From Spirochaetales bacterium (GTDB lineage Bacteria > Spirochaetota > Spirochaetia > Sphaerochaetales > Sphaerochaetaceae): DNA of 5,835 nucleotides. The position numbers and the translations under genes were made by a program. Below the pieces are notes generated by a model. That model did not search any database, had not been told where the DNA came from, and was given only the letters and a program-made list of their open reading frames with translations. Below are positions 1 to 5,686 of the stretch, piece after piece; the stretch's first letter is position 1, and each line of letters begins with the position of its first letter. Where the stretch lies: assembly GCA_028723145.1 (NCBI GenBank), contig JAQYFM010000241.1:1-5835 (forward strand), in the 5' to 3' direction.

Positions 1-281
1 TTCATCATTATTCTAAAGCTATTAAAAAGGTATGATAATATACTTGTAATAATTGATACTAATAGTGCAAGGAAAAATCCTGATAAAATTCTTATACAGG
101 TAAATATTATATTTTCCCAATATTCCCTTTCAAAAAATAATTCTTTTAACCTTAAAATAACCTTGATAGGTGAGACAAGAAGAATCTCCTCACCTATCCA
201 CATAGCAACCATTTGCCAAATAATTAAGTACAAAAATACACTTAACGTGTATTTAACTTTATCAGTAGTAGAACTCTTCAC
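1..281 (-). CDS. ABC transporter permease, SsuC/TauC-like, N-terminal part (runs off left edge)
   Basis: Inner-membrane permease subunit of an ABC importer of the nitrate/sulfonate/taurine class; about 93 N-terminal residues are present, with no in-frame stop. After a short polar N-terminus comes a hydrophobic segment (about residues 10-30), then LLVSPIKVI. This matches the L-x-SP-xx-V signature that follows the first membrane helix in SsuC/TauC-type permeases. The stretch ENIIFTCIRILSGFFLA then matches the family's I-xx-S-xx-RI-xx-GF-x-LA motif entering the second helix. I chose the GTG at 281-279 because GGAGGAG (291-297) sits 9 bases upstream and because the next in-frame ATG would remove most of the first helix. 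This start places the gene 20 bases inside the upstream binding-protein gene, implying translational coupling. The class is clear; the substrate is unknown, and the EAA loop that contacts the ATPase lies outside the window. Confidence 0.85.
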   Translation of the reverse strand, partial: MKSSTTDKVKYTLSVFLYLIIWQMVAMWIGEEILLVSPIKVILRLKELFFEREYWENIIFTCIRILSGFFLALLVSIITSILSYLFNSFRIMM

Positions 282-1236
282 TAGGAAGAACTCCTCCAAC
301 ACTCTTAGGATTTGCATCAAAGAGTACTTTTAAATATCCAGGTAATATAGCTTTCATTTCGTCGCCAGTAATACAAACAATATTACAATATGGAAGTGCT
401 TTTTGAGCAACCTTCTCAGGTATAATTCCAATTTCACCAATTAATCTTGCACCTTCATTAATATTTGAATTTACAAACTCTGTACTCATTTTGTAGCTCT
501 CTAAGAAGTTATCAACTGCTTTTTTATTTTCATTAATAAACTCTGTTCTAGCAACAACAACACCAGTTAATAGAGCACTTTCAGGAGAAACCTTATCCCA
601 TTCCTTATTTAAATCGAGTGCTATTCTAATTGATAGATTTTGAACCATAGCAGTAGTTGCAAATGGCTGAGGAAGAAGAGCTACTGCATTTGGATCCTTT
701 AAAAGAGCAGCAACACACTCTGTATGCTCACTCTTCCACTCAATAGGAAGATTTGCTAGTCCATTTTGTTCTAAAATGAAGTTTAAAGCATACTCAGGTG
801 TTGATCCTTTACCAGATGAATAAATAGTTTTTCCCTTTAAATCCTCTAGATTATTAACACTATTTCCATTTTCACAAATATATAAAACTCCAAGTGTATT
901 AACAGCAATTACCTGAACCTTTCCCTTTGTACTATTATAAATAACAGCAGCAAGATTTGCTGGAAGAGCTGCGATATCAACTTCCCCCTTAACTAGCATT
1001 GGTGTAATTTCTGTAGGCGCACCAACAATTTTAAACTCATAGTTATTTCCATTAACGCTTGAGGTCTTACTTTCATCCATAAGCTTAACCATACCCATAG
1101 CAGTAGGTCCCTTGAGAGCTACAACCTTTACATTAGTTGGATTTAATACAGAATAATCTGCATCCTCTTTTGCACCCATTGCAAATGCTGATAAGCAAAG
1201 GGTAGTAATTAAAACAAATAATAGTAGTTTTTTCAT
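262..1236 (-). CDS. ABC transporter substrate-binding protein, NMT1/SsuA-like, secreted
   Basis: Periplasmic ligand-binding component of the importer whose permease follows directly. The 324 residues start with a signal peptide (about 1-19, ending SAFA before MGAKED). Cys14 lies in the hydrophobic core, but TTLC is not a good lipobox, so signal peptidase I cleavage after Ala19 is more likely. The mature part shows type-II binding-protein hallmarks: ALKGPTAMGMVKLM (about 40-53), KGEVDIAALPANLAA (about 83-97), LEDLKGKTIYSSGKGSTPEY (about 130-149) and LLPQPFATT (about 187-195). These resemble a common family of anaerobic Firmicutes and spirochaetes related to nitrate/sulfonate/thiamine-precursor binding proteins, whose ligand I cannot name. 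The ATG at 1236 has AAGGAG (1245-1250) 8 bases upstream, inside the last codons of the regulator gene. It ends on TGA at 262-264, overlapping the permease start. Function as a binding protein is secure. Confidence 0.92.
   Translation of the reverse strand: MKKLLLFVLITTLCLSAFAMGAKEDADYSVLNPTNVKVVALKGPTAMGMVKLMDESKTSSVNGNNYEFKIVGAPTEITPMLVKGEVDIAALPANLAAVIYNSTKGKVQVIAVNTLGVLYICENGNSVNNLEDLKGKTIYSSGKGSTPEYALNFILEQNGLANLPIEWKSEHTECVAALLKDPNAVALLPQPFATTAMVQNLSIRIALDLNKEWDKVSPESALLTGVVVARTEFINENKKAVDNFLESYKMSTEFVNSNINEGARLIGEIGIIPEKVAQKALPYCNIVCITGDEMKAILPGYLKVLFDANPKSVGGVLPSEEFYY
291..297 (-). promoter_or_regulatory. Shine-Dalgarno site for the GTG-started permease
   Basis: GGAGGAG on the minus strand lies within the coding sequence of the binding protein, 9 bases before GTG at 281-279. 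It is the strongest ribosome-binding match in the window and decides the permease start. Confidence 0.8.
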
Positions 1237-1238
1237 TC

Positions 1239-1826
1239 CTATATCTCCTTAAGTTTTTCAATATCTTTAATTAATATTTTGTGTCCCTTAGTCTCAATTG
1301 CTCCACGATCTTCAAAGTACTTTAACTCTTTAAAAAGCGCACTTCTTGCAATTGCAAGATATGATGCAAGCTGAGTTCGTGAAGAAAATTCAATATTTTT
1401 AGTTAAAAGATAACTTCTCACCTTCTCTCTACTACTTTCTTTAGTTAATAAATCGATACGAGAAAGTAAAAAAGAAATACGAGAGTTCATAAAGGTGCAG
1501 TATAAAGTTAATGCCTCTTCATTTTTTAATAGCTTTTTCCTAAATACTTCTTTTGAAACAAAGATAAGTATGGAGTCTTCAAGACAGCTAAGCTTTGTCT
1601 TTAAGCGCTCATCACAAAATAGATTTGAAACTCCATATACACTGTTTTGTTTTAATAGCTGGATTAGAGTTCCATTAGCACTTCTTACTTCTACTAAGCC
1701 ACTTTTAATTAATACAACGCTAGATAGCTTAGCTTCATCATCAACTAAGTGTCCCTTTCTTGCATTAATAATTTCTATATCTTCCTTTACAAAGGAGAGC
1801 AGATTAAAAAGCTCAACTATTTCCAT
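1239..1826 (-). CDS. Crp/Fnr-family transcriptional regulator
   Basis: A cytoplasmic DNA-binding regulator of 195 residues, slightly shorter than CRP or FNR (about 210-250). Residues about 1-95 form the beta-roll sensor domain (VVLIKSGLVEV, then GTLIQLLKQNSVYGVSNLF). A long dimerisation helix follows (about 100-140), then a C-terminal helix-turn-helix (about 150-177, RTQLASYLAIARSALFKELK) and the wing (GAIETKGHKILI). The canonical cAMP-binding signature (FGE plus R-S/T-A) is absent, as is an N-terminal cysteine cluster of the FNR iron-sulfur type. Three cysteines occur at 71, 81 and 110. By hand alignment, the recognition helix has Ser162 where CRP and FNR have the glutamate that reads GA in their half-sites, so a non-standard operator is expected. 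The gene ends 2 bases before the binding-protein gene, suggesting that it controls that transporter and itself. The ATG at 1826 has no Shine-Dalgarno site; the next ATG is far inside the domain. Confidence 0.9.
   Translation of the reverse strand: MEIVELFNLLSFVKEDIEIINARKGHLVDDEAKLSSVVLIKSGLVEVRSANGTLIQLLKQNSVYGVSNLFCDERLKTKLSCLEDSILIFVSKEVFRKKLLKNEEALTLYCTFMNSRISFLLSRIDLLTKESSREKVRSYLLTKNIEFSSRTQLASYLAIARSALFKELKYFEDRGAIETKGHKILIKDIEKLKEI
1245..1250 (-). promoter_or_regulatory. Shine-Dalgarno site for the binding-protein gene
   Basis: AAGGAG on the minus strand, 8 bases before the ATG at 1236. It is embedded in the Lys-Glu codons at the end of the Crp/Fnr gene, so ribosomes finishing the regulator can reinitiate directly. 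Confidence 0.75.
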
Positions 1827-1828
1827 AG

Positions 1829-1845
1829 CTAGTATGCTATACTAG
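1829..1845. promoter_or_regulatory. Perfect 7-3-7 palindrome, candidate operator of the Crp/Fnr regulator
   Basis: CTAGTAT, a 3-base centre, then ATACTAG form a perfect inverted repeat ending 2 bases before the regulator's ATG. It covers the predicted -10 hexamer (1834-1839), so a bound dimer would block polymerase: a classic autorepression layout. Palindrome and position are seen directly; binding is inferred. It differs from the TGTGA and TTGAT half-sites of CRP and FNR, consistent with the altered recognition helix. A transcript hairpin is unlikely to matter if transcription starts at the ATG. Confidence 0.5.
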
Positions 1846-1862
1846 TTAAAACCTTATTTCAA
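1834..1862 (-). promoter_or_regulatory. Predicted sigma-70-type promoter of the Crp/Fnr-transporter operon
   Basis: On the minus strand TTGAAA (1857-1862, 5 of 6 to consensus) and TAGCAT (1834-1839, 4 of 6) are separated by 17 bases. The expected transcription start falls at or within a base or two of the A of the regulator's ATG (1826), implying a leaderless or nearly leaderless mRNA. This agrees with the absence of a Shine-Dalgarno site. Confidence 0.5.
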
Positions 1863-1882
1863 GCACTTAAATTGGTCTATTT

Positions 1883-2767
1883 TTAGACTTTTAATGATGT
1901 ATACTTTGCTCTATACTCTCTTGGAGATAACCCATAATACTCTTTAAAGGCATAAGAAAATGATGAAAGCCTACTATAGCCTAATAAAGATGAGACTATA
2001 TCAACAGATTGAACAGAGTTAATAAGCATTACCTTTGCTTGCTGCATTTTCATATCTGTAATTATGTCTCCTGGGGTTTTATTATATAACTCCTGGCAAA
2101 TTCGAGTTAAATGGCTCTTAGAATAACCAGTTTCTTTACAAAGTCTATCTAAAGACCAATCATCAGAAATTGTACGTGATATGCGTACCCAAAGCTGAGA
2201 AAGCTCCTGCCTATGACGATGGCTTGATCTGCTTTCACTAAAGGCAACAGCCCTTTCCATGCTTATTAAAAAGAGCTCTTCATATTTTTCCATAGCGCCT
2301 TCACTTCTATGATCTTGATATAGCTCTTCACGAAAGATCCCTTGAACGTTATTTCTTAGCTCTTCGATATTATTAAATTGTCTTACCTCGTAATCGGAAA
2401 ATGGAGGAATAAATATAGGCGAGTCTCCCCAAATAGTAATCCAAAGCATCTCCCAAACTTGACCCTTTGGAGTATATTCATAGTGCCCTTGTCCTTGAGG
2501 GGCACTAATAAAGACTTCTCCAGGTCCAACCTTTATTTCTTGTCCATCATCCATTATTATCACTCCACTTCCAGAAAGTGTAAAAACAAATGCAGAAAAC
2601 CCTCTATGGGGAGTTCTCCATAGCCAAAAATCATCAGTTAAATGACCATAGCCTCCTTGCTTTACTCTTGCATTAAAAAATGGTGGAGCTTCTATAATTT
2701 TAGATGACATATGACGATTATCGATAAAGGTACTTGGTTCATGAACTGTTTCACGGGTAAATCTCAT
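1883..2767 (-). CDS. AraC-family transcriptional regulator
   Basis: A 294-residue cytoplasmic regulator of the usual AraC length and layout. Residues about 35-115 form a cupin-like ligand-binding domain, visible as alternating beta strands: GFSAFVFTLSGSGVIIM, then VGPGEVFISAPQGQGHYE, then EMLWITIWG. After a helical linker (about 130-180) come the two helix-turn-helix motifs: WSLDRLCKETGYSKSHLTRI (about 204-223) and VDIVSSLLGYSRLSSFSYAF (about 255-274). The second is followed by the family signature F-K-x-x-Y-G-L-SP-x-x-Y-R (about 274-286). The gene is divergent from the sugar-transporter operon, so it is probably that operon's carbohydrate-responsive regulator. The ATG at 2767 has no Shine-Dalgarno site but lies 7 bases from a good extended -10. 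The only nearby alternative, Met20, also lacks one. The effector sugar cannot be deduced. Confidence 0.93.
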   Translation of the reverse strand: MRFTRETVHEPSTFIDNRHMSSKIIEAPPFFNARVKQGGYGHLTDDFWLWRTPHRGFSAFVFTLSGSGVIIMDDGQEIKVGPGEVFISAPQGQGHYEYTPKGQVWEMLWITIWGDSPIFIPPFSDYEVRQFNNIEELRNNVQGIFREELYQDHRSEGAMEKYEELFLISMERAVAFSESRSSHRHRQELSQLWVRISRTISDDWSLDRLCKETGYSKSHLTRICQELYNKTPGDIITDMKMQQAKVMLINSVQSVDIVSSLLGYSRLSSFSYAFKEYYGLSPREYRAKYTSLKV

Positions 2768-2771
2768 ATAG

Positions 2772-2836
2772 GTAATAATAACATAAATGAGAATTTTTCG
2801 AAAGTTTTTGAGTATATATAGAATTGTTATTACTAC
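2772..2836. repeat. Imperfect 11-base inverted repeat in the divergent promoter region
   Basis: GTAATAATAAC (2772-2782) and GTTATTACTAC (2826-2836) are inverted copies matching at 10 of 11 positions, 43 bases apart. The left arm covers the AraC -10; the right arm lies upstream of the plus-strand -10. This could be a pair of AraC half-sites allowing repression and activation from one protein. The region is AT-rich, which raises the chance of coincidence. Confidence 0.35.
2775..2783 (-). promoter_or_regulatory. Extended -10 promoter of the AraC-family gene
   Basis: The minus strand reads TGTTATTAT, an extended -10 (TG, one base, then a hexamer matching TATAAT at 5 of 6). No good -35 is seen at 16-18 bases, as expected for extended -10 promoters. 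Seven bases separate the hexamer from the ATG at 2767, so the transcript should start at or next to the start codon. Confidence 0.5.
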
Positions 2837-2858
2837 TTATATACCAGTATCATGTGAG

Positions 2859-2867
2859 TGCTATAAA
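2859..2867 (+). promoter_or_regulatory. Extended -10 promoter of the sugar-transporter operon
   Basis: TGCTATAAA is an extended -10 with a hexamer 5 of 6 to consensus and no clear -35, typical of an activator-dependent promoter. Transcription would start near 2874, leaving about 16 bases of leader that include AGGAG (2880-2884). A weaker alternative is TTGTTA (2824-2829) with TATCAT (2848-2853) at 18-base spacing. Confidence 0.45.
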
Positions 2868-2889
2868 TTACAATTATTTAGGAGAGAAA

Positions 2890-3465
2890 ATGTCAGATTT
2901 TCCTTATGATCCATGGCAGAAGTGTCAAACAAGATCTGGACTTGCTGCTGATTTAGTAATTTCTGCACTACAAAAAGAAATAAGAAGAAACAATGCAGAA
3001 AATGCTGCTACCTTAGCATATGAAATGCTAATTACCAGTGAAGATATGGAAGAATATCTTTGGTTTAGATTAAAGACTATCAGTGTTGAGGATGTAGGAC
3101 TTGCTAATCCTATGGCTGCTGTATTAGTTGGTATTCTTGACTACATGAGAAAAACCTTTAAGCAACCAGGTGATAGAGGTCTCTTAGCTATTCATGCTGT
3201 TAGATACCTTTGTCAAAGTCAAAAGGATCGTTCAAGTGACGAGATGTATAACTGGATTATGAAGGAGTATAAAAGAGGTAATTTAAAGCCTATTATTCCT
3301 GATTATGCAGTTGATAAGCATACTCTAAAAGGTCAAATGGAAGGTAGAAATGAAGATGATTTCTACTCAACCGGCTCACAGGTATCTCCTGAGTGGGAAG
3401 ATAGAGATAAGACCTATCGTGAAAGAATTTTAAAAATCTTAGAAGAAGATAAAAAACAAAACTAA
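2890..3465 (+). CDS. Free-standing RarA/MgsA C-terminal domain protein (MgsA_C-like), no ATPase domain
   Basis: A 191-residue soluble protein corresponding to the region of RarA/MgsA (replication-associated recombination ATPase) that follows the AAA+ module. Matching landmarks are ISALQKEIRRNNAENAATLAYEML (about 24-47; RarA has an SAL-K-S-RG-D-A-YWLA helix pair), ISVEDVGLANP (about 64-74; RarA has ASEDVGLADP), AIHAVRYLCQSQKDRSSDE (about 100-118; RarA has A-V-YLA-APKSN), and P-DYAVDKHTLKGQMEGR (about 137-153; RarA has P-HLRDAHY-GA--LGHG). No Walker A or B motif exists here, so it cannot hydrolyse ATP. In RarA this region serves tetramerisation and DNA interaction; whether that holds here is unknown. 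Similar free-standing proteins occur in anaerobic bacteria. The ATG at 2890 has AGGAG 5 bases upstream and the protein begins MSDFPYDPW. A TTG start 66 bases earlier would overlap the promoter and was discarded. It is the first gene of the sugar-transporter operon, 17 bases before the binding protein. Confidence 0.85.
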   Translation: MSDFPYDPWQKCQTRSGLAADLVISALQKEIRRNNAENAATLAYEMLITSEDMEEYLWFRLKTISVEDVGLANPMAAVLVGILDYMRKTFKQPGDRGLLAIHAVRYLCQSQKDRSSDEMYNWIMKEYKRGNLKPIIPDYAVDKHTLKGQMEGRNEDDFYSTGSQVSPEWEDRDKTYRERILKILEEDKKQN

Positions 3466-3482
3466 TATTAAGGAAAGAAAAA

Positions 3483-4787
3483 ATGAAAAAAGCTCTCATC
3501 ACATTAATGCTTGTTGCAATTTGTGTTACAGCAGTTTTTGCTTCAGGTGCTTCAGAACAGAAGCAGGAAGCACGTGTTGTTACAACAGTTTGCCGCGCAA
3601 GCTATGTAAACGAAGAATGGTTTAAAAACATGAATGCAGCTTTCGAAGCTGAAACAGGTATTCATGTAGACGTTCAGCCTACTCCAGGTAATGATGCTGA
3701 CCACGATGCAAAGCTAAACATCGACCTTCTTGCTGGTAGCACAATTGACGTTATTCCTTCACTCGGACCTAAGTTCTACTACAACAGAGCAGATGCAGGT
3801 TATTTTGTAGCCTTAGATGATTTAATTGCATCAAAGGGCACCGATGCTACTAAAATATGGGGCTCTTACCTTCCTTACAGCGATGATGGACACTACTATG
3901 CTGTTCCATACAAGCAGGAAGTTTACTGTGTATTCTACAACAAAGCTCTCTTCGATAAAGCAGGTGTTCCTTACCCACAGGGTCCATGGACATGGGATGA
4001 GTATGTTGAGACAGCTAAGAAAGTAACAAACCTTTCAGAAGGTATCTATGGTTCATACATGAACATTGAAAACCCATGGTTCATCCTTTCAGCTAAGCAA
4101 AAGAATATTCCTCTTTATAAAGAAGATGGTACATGTAACTTCGATGCACCAGAGTTCAGAGAATCAATTGAGTGGTATAAGAGCCTTGGTAACGATCTTA
4201 AAGTTCAGATGCCTGTTGACGAAGTAGTTAACGAAAATGCTAGTTGGAACTACTATGCAATGGCAGGTGACCACCTTGCTCTCTTTGTTCAGGGTAACTG
4301 GTTTACAAGACTTTTAAATAGCCAGACAGACTATCCTAAAGATTGGGATTACGGTGTAGCTCCTACTCCAAGTGCAGGAGAAGATGGTAATAATAACTTC
4401 GTATCAATGGGTTATTACTCAATTAACAAGAATGCAGAGCACCCAGAAGAAGCTCTTGAATACCTCCTTTGGCTTGGTCAGAACCAGTGGAAGTATGAAG
4501 GCCAAATCCCAGCTCTTGCTTCATTAACAGCTGAAGAGCAGAACCAGGTATTCTCTGCAATTGCAGATGCTTCTCACGGTCAGGTTACCGTATCAGACCT
4601 CTATGAAAACTTCATGAACACAGGAATGGGCGTTGCTCAGTCTGATATCATTGGACCAGCTGCAGATGAGTATAACAGAATCGTTAACGATGAAGTTGCT
4701 GCTTACTGCATGGACTTACAGGATATCGATACAACAATTAGCAAGATTTGTTCTCGTGTAAACGAAGCAATTAAGAACGTACAGTAA
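3483..4787 (+). CDS. Sugar ABC transporter substrate-binding protein (family 1, UgpB/MalE-like)
   Basis: Captures a sugar or oligosaccharide in the periplasm and delivers it to the permease pair encoded next. The 434 residues are normal for the family. The signal peptide (about 1-20, ending AVFA before SGASEQ) has Cys14 in VAIC, a poor lipobox, so cleavage after Ala20 is favoured. Family features include NAAFEAETGIHVDVQPTP (about 51-68), LLAGSTIDVIPS, VALDDLIAS, PYKQEVYCVFYNKALFDKAG (the typical hinge strand with YNK-LF-KAG), P-TWDEYVETAKKVT, and ALFVQGNWF, which precedes the WDYGVAPTPSAG stretch and SMGYYSINKNAEHPEEALEYL. It is rich in aromatic residues, as expected for sugar stacking, but the ligand is not identifiable. 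AAGGAAAG lies just upstream of the ATG. Codons end in C, and Gln is CAG, more often than in neighbouring genes, suggesting high expression. Confidence 0.95.
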   Translation: MKKALITLMLVAICVTAVFASGASEQKQEARVVTTVCRASYVNEEWFKNMNAAFEAETGIHVDVQPTPGNDADHDAKLNIDLLAGSTIDVIPSLGPKFYYNRADAGYFVALDDLIASKGTDATKIWGSYLPYSDDGHYYAVPYKQEVYCVFYNKALFDKAGVPYPQGPWTWDEYVETAKKVTNLSEGIYGSYMNIENPWFILSAKQKNIPLYKEDGTCNFDAPEFRESIEWYKSLGNDLKVQMPVDEVVNENASWNYYAMAGDHLALFVQGNWFTRLLNSQTDYPKDWDYGVAPTPSAGEDGNNNFVSMGYYSINKNAEHPEEALEYLLWLGQNQWKYEGQIPALASLTAEEQNQVFSAIADASHGQVTVSDLYENFMNTGMGVAQSDIIGPAADEYNRIVNDEVAAYCMDLQDIDTTISKICSRVNEAIKNVQ

Positions 4788-4804
4788 TTAGGAAAAGCTA
4801 GAAA

Positions 4805-5686
4805 ATGGCAAAGATGGAAAAAAAGAACGATAAGAGTGCATACCTCTTTATCCTTCCCTTCTTGCTCATGTTCATAATATATAAGCTTTATCCAATGGTT
4901 TATGGATTTGCTGTTAGCTTCTTAGATAGAAATTCTACTAAGAAGCTCAGCTCAAATGATATCGTTTGGTTTAAGAACTATATAAATGTACTAAGTAGCA
5001 AGACATTCTGGGAAACACTTGGAAGATCATTTTATTTTGCAGCTGTTTACACTGCAGTTGTAATGATATTTGGTTTTCTATTTGGTGTACTCTTTAACAA
5101 TGAGTTTAAGGGACGTAAGATTGTTAGGACAATGTTCTACATGCCTTATGTAACAAATATTATTGCAATTGGTATCGTCTTTAAATACCTTTTGAACCCA
5201 ACAAAAGGTCCTGTTAATGCCATTTTCCGCCTATTTGGACAAACTGGACCAAAGTGGCTTTCCAGTCCTGAAATGGCTCTGCCAACTGCTGCTGTAATTG
5301 GAGCTTGGTTGGCACTAGCCTTTAACATTATTACAGTACTCGCAGCCCTTCAGGAAATCCCAAAAGACCTCTATGAGGTTGCCGAGATCGAAGGTGTAAC
5401 CTTCTTCCAAAAGCTTTGGTATATTATTCTACCAATGCTAAAGCCTGCTCTTTTTATGCTTTTGACAATTACTGTTATCAATTCATTTAAGAGCTACACA
5501 ACTATTGTAGGTCTCACCGCAGGTGGTCCAGGCACATCAACAAGAACGCTTTCATATCAAATCTATGAAGACGCATTTACTTATATGAAGTTTAGTATTG
5601 CCTCTGCAGAAGGTGTATTGCTCACTATCATGATAGTTGCAATAAATACAGCTCTAAACAAAGTGAGGGATGTATGGGGAAAATGA
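4805..5686 (+). CDS. Sugar ABC transporter permease, MalF/UgpA/LacF-like
   Basis: First inner-membrane permease of the carbohydrate importer; 293 residues, normal for the UgpA/LacF branch. Six membrane helices can be placed at about 12-36, 73-97, 110-130, 160-184, 211-231 and 266-284. The N-terminus KSAYLFILPFLLMFIIYKLYPM is typical of the family. The cytoplasmic EAA loop that docks on the ATPase is at about 191-210 (E-x-AEIEG, nine residues, then I-LP). TAGGPGTSTRTLSYQIYEDAF (about 238-258) is the usual signature before the last helix. The gene starts 17 bases after the binding protein with only a weak AGGA 11 bases from the ATG; an ATG at 4814 is an alternative start. It overlaps the next permease. 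No ATPase is in view; such operons often share a distant MsmK-type ATPase. Confidence 0.95.
   Translation: MAKMEKKNDKSAYLFILPFLLMFIIYKLYPMVYGFAVSFLDRNSTKKLSSNDIVWFKNYINVLSSKTFWETLGRSFYFAAVYTAVVMIFGFLFGVLFNNEFKGRKIVRTMFYMPYVTNIIAIGIVFKYLLNPTKGPVNAIFRLFGQTGPKWLSSPEMALPTAAVIGAWLALAFNIITVLAALQEIPKDLYEVAEIEGVTFFQKLWYIILPMLKPALFMLLTITVINSFKSYTTIVGLTAGGPGTSTRTLSYQIYEDAFTYMKFSIASAEGVLLTIMIVAINTALNKVRDVWGK

Noticed and set aside
1495..1845. Plus-strand open frame of 116 codons opposite the Crp/Fnr gene.
   Set aside because: It lies wholly over a clear family member on the other strand, has serine-rich low-complexity translation and no recognisable domain.
1875..1888. Small hairpin (GTCTA, 4-base loop, TAGAC) at the end of the AraC-family gene, considered as a terminator.
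   Set aside because: The stem has only 5 base pairs and is A/T-rich. In the minus direction it is not followed by a U run, so read-through into the Crp/Fnr gene is possible.
2378..2623. Plus-strand open frame of 81 codons opposite the AraC-family gene.
   Set aside because: Shadow of the regulator's coding strand, with no domain or ribosome-binding site.
2737..2746. Perfect 10-base palindrome GTTCATGAAC early in the AraC-family gene, considered as a downstream operator.
   Set aside because: Several 10-base palindromes are expected by chance in a window this size, and it lies in coding sequence with no matching copy near either promoter.
2812..2844. Second inverted repeat GTATATA / TATATAC in the divergent spacer.
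   Set aside because: Simple alternating TA sequence in an AT-rich spacer; too little information to claim an operator.
2824..2889. N-terminal extension of the RarA/MgsA-domain protein from a TTG start at 2824.
   Set aside because: It would overlap the predicted promoter, has no ribosome-binding site, and adds residues with no family resemblance; the ATG at 2890 has AGGAG at good spacing.
3293..3502. Minus-strand open frame of 69 codons across the junction of the RarA/MgsA-domain and sugar-binding protein genes.
   Set aside because: Its Phe/Leu-rich translation is the complement of Lys/Glu-rich coding sequence and has no independent support.
3826..4026. Plus-strand open frame of 66 codons inside the sugar-binding protein gene.
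   Set aside because: Out-of-frame shadow of a well-supported gene.
5146..5328. Minus-strand open frame of 60 codons opposite the MalF-like permease.
   Set aside because: Shadow of the permease coding strand; no domain or start signal.
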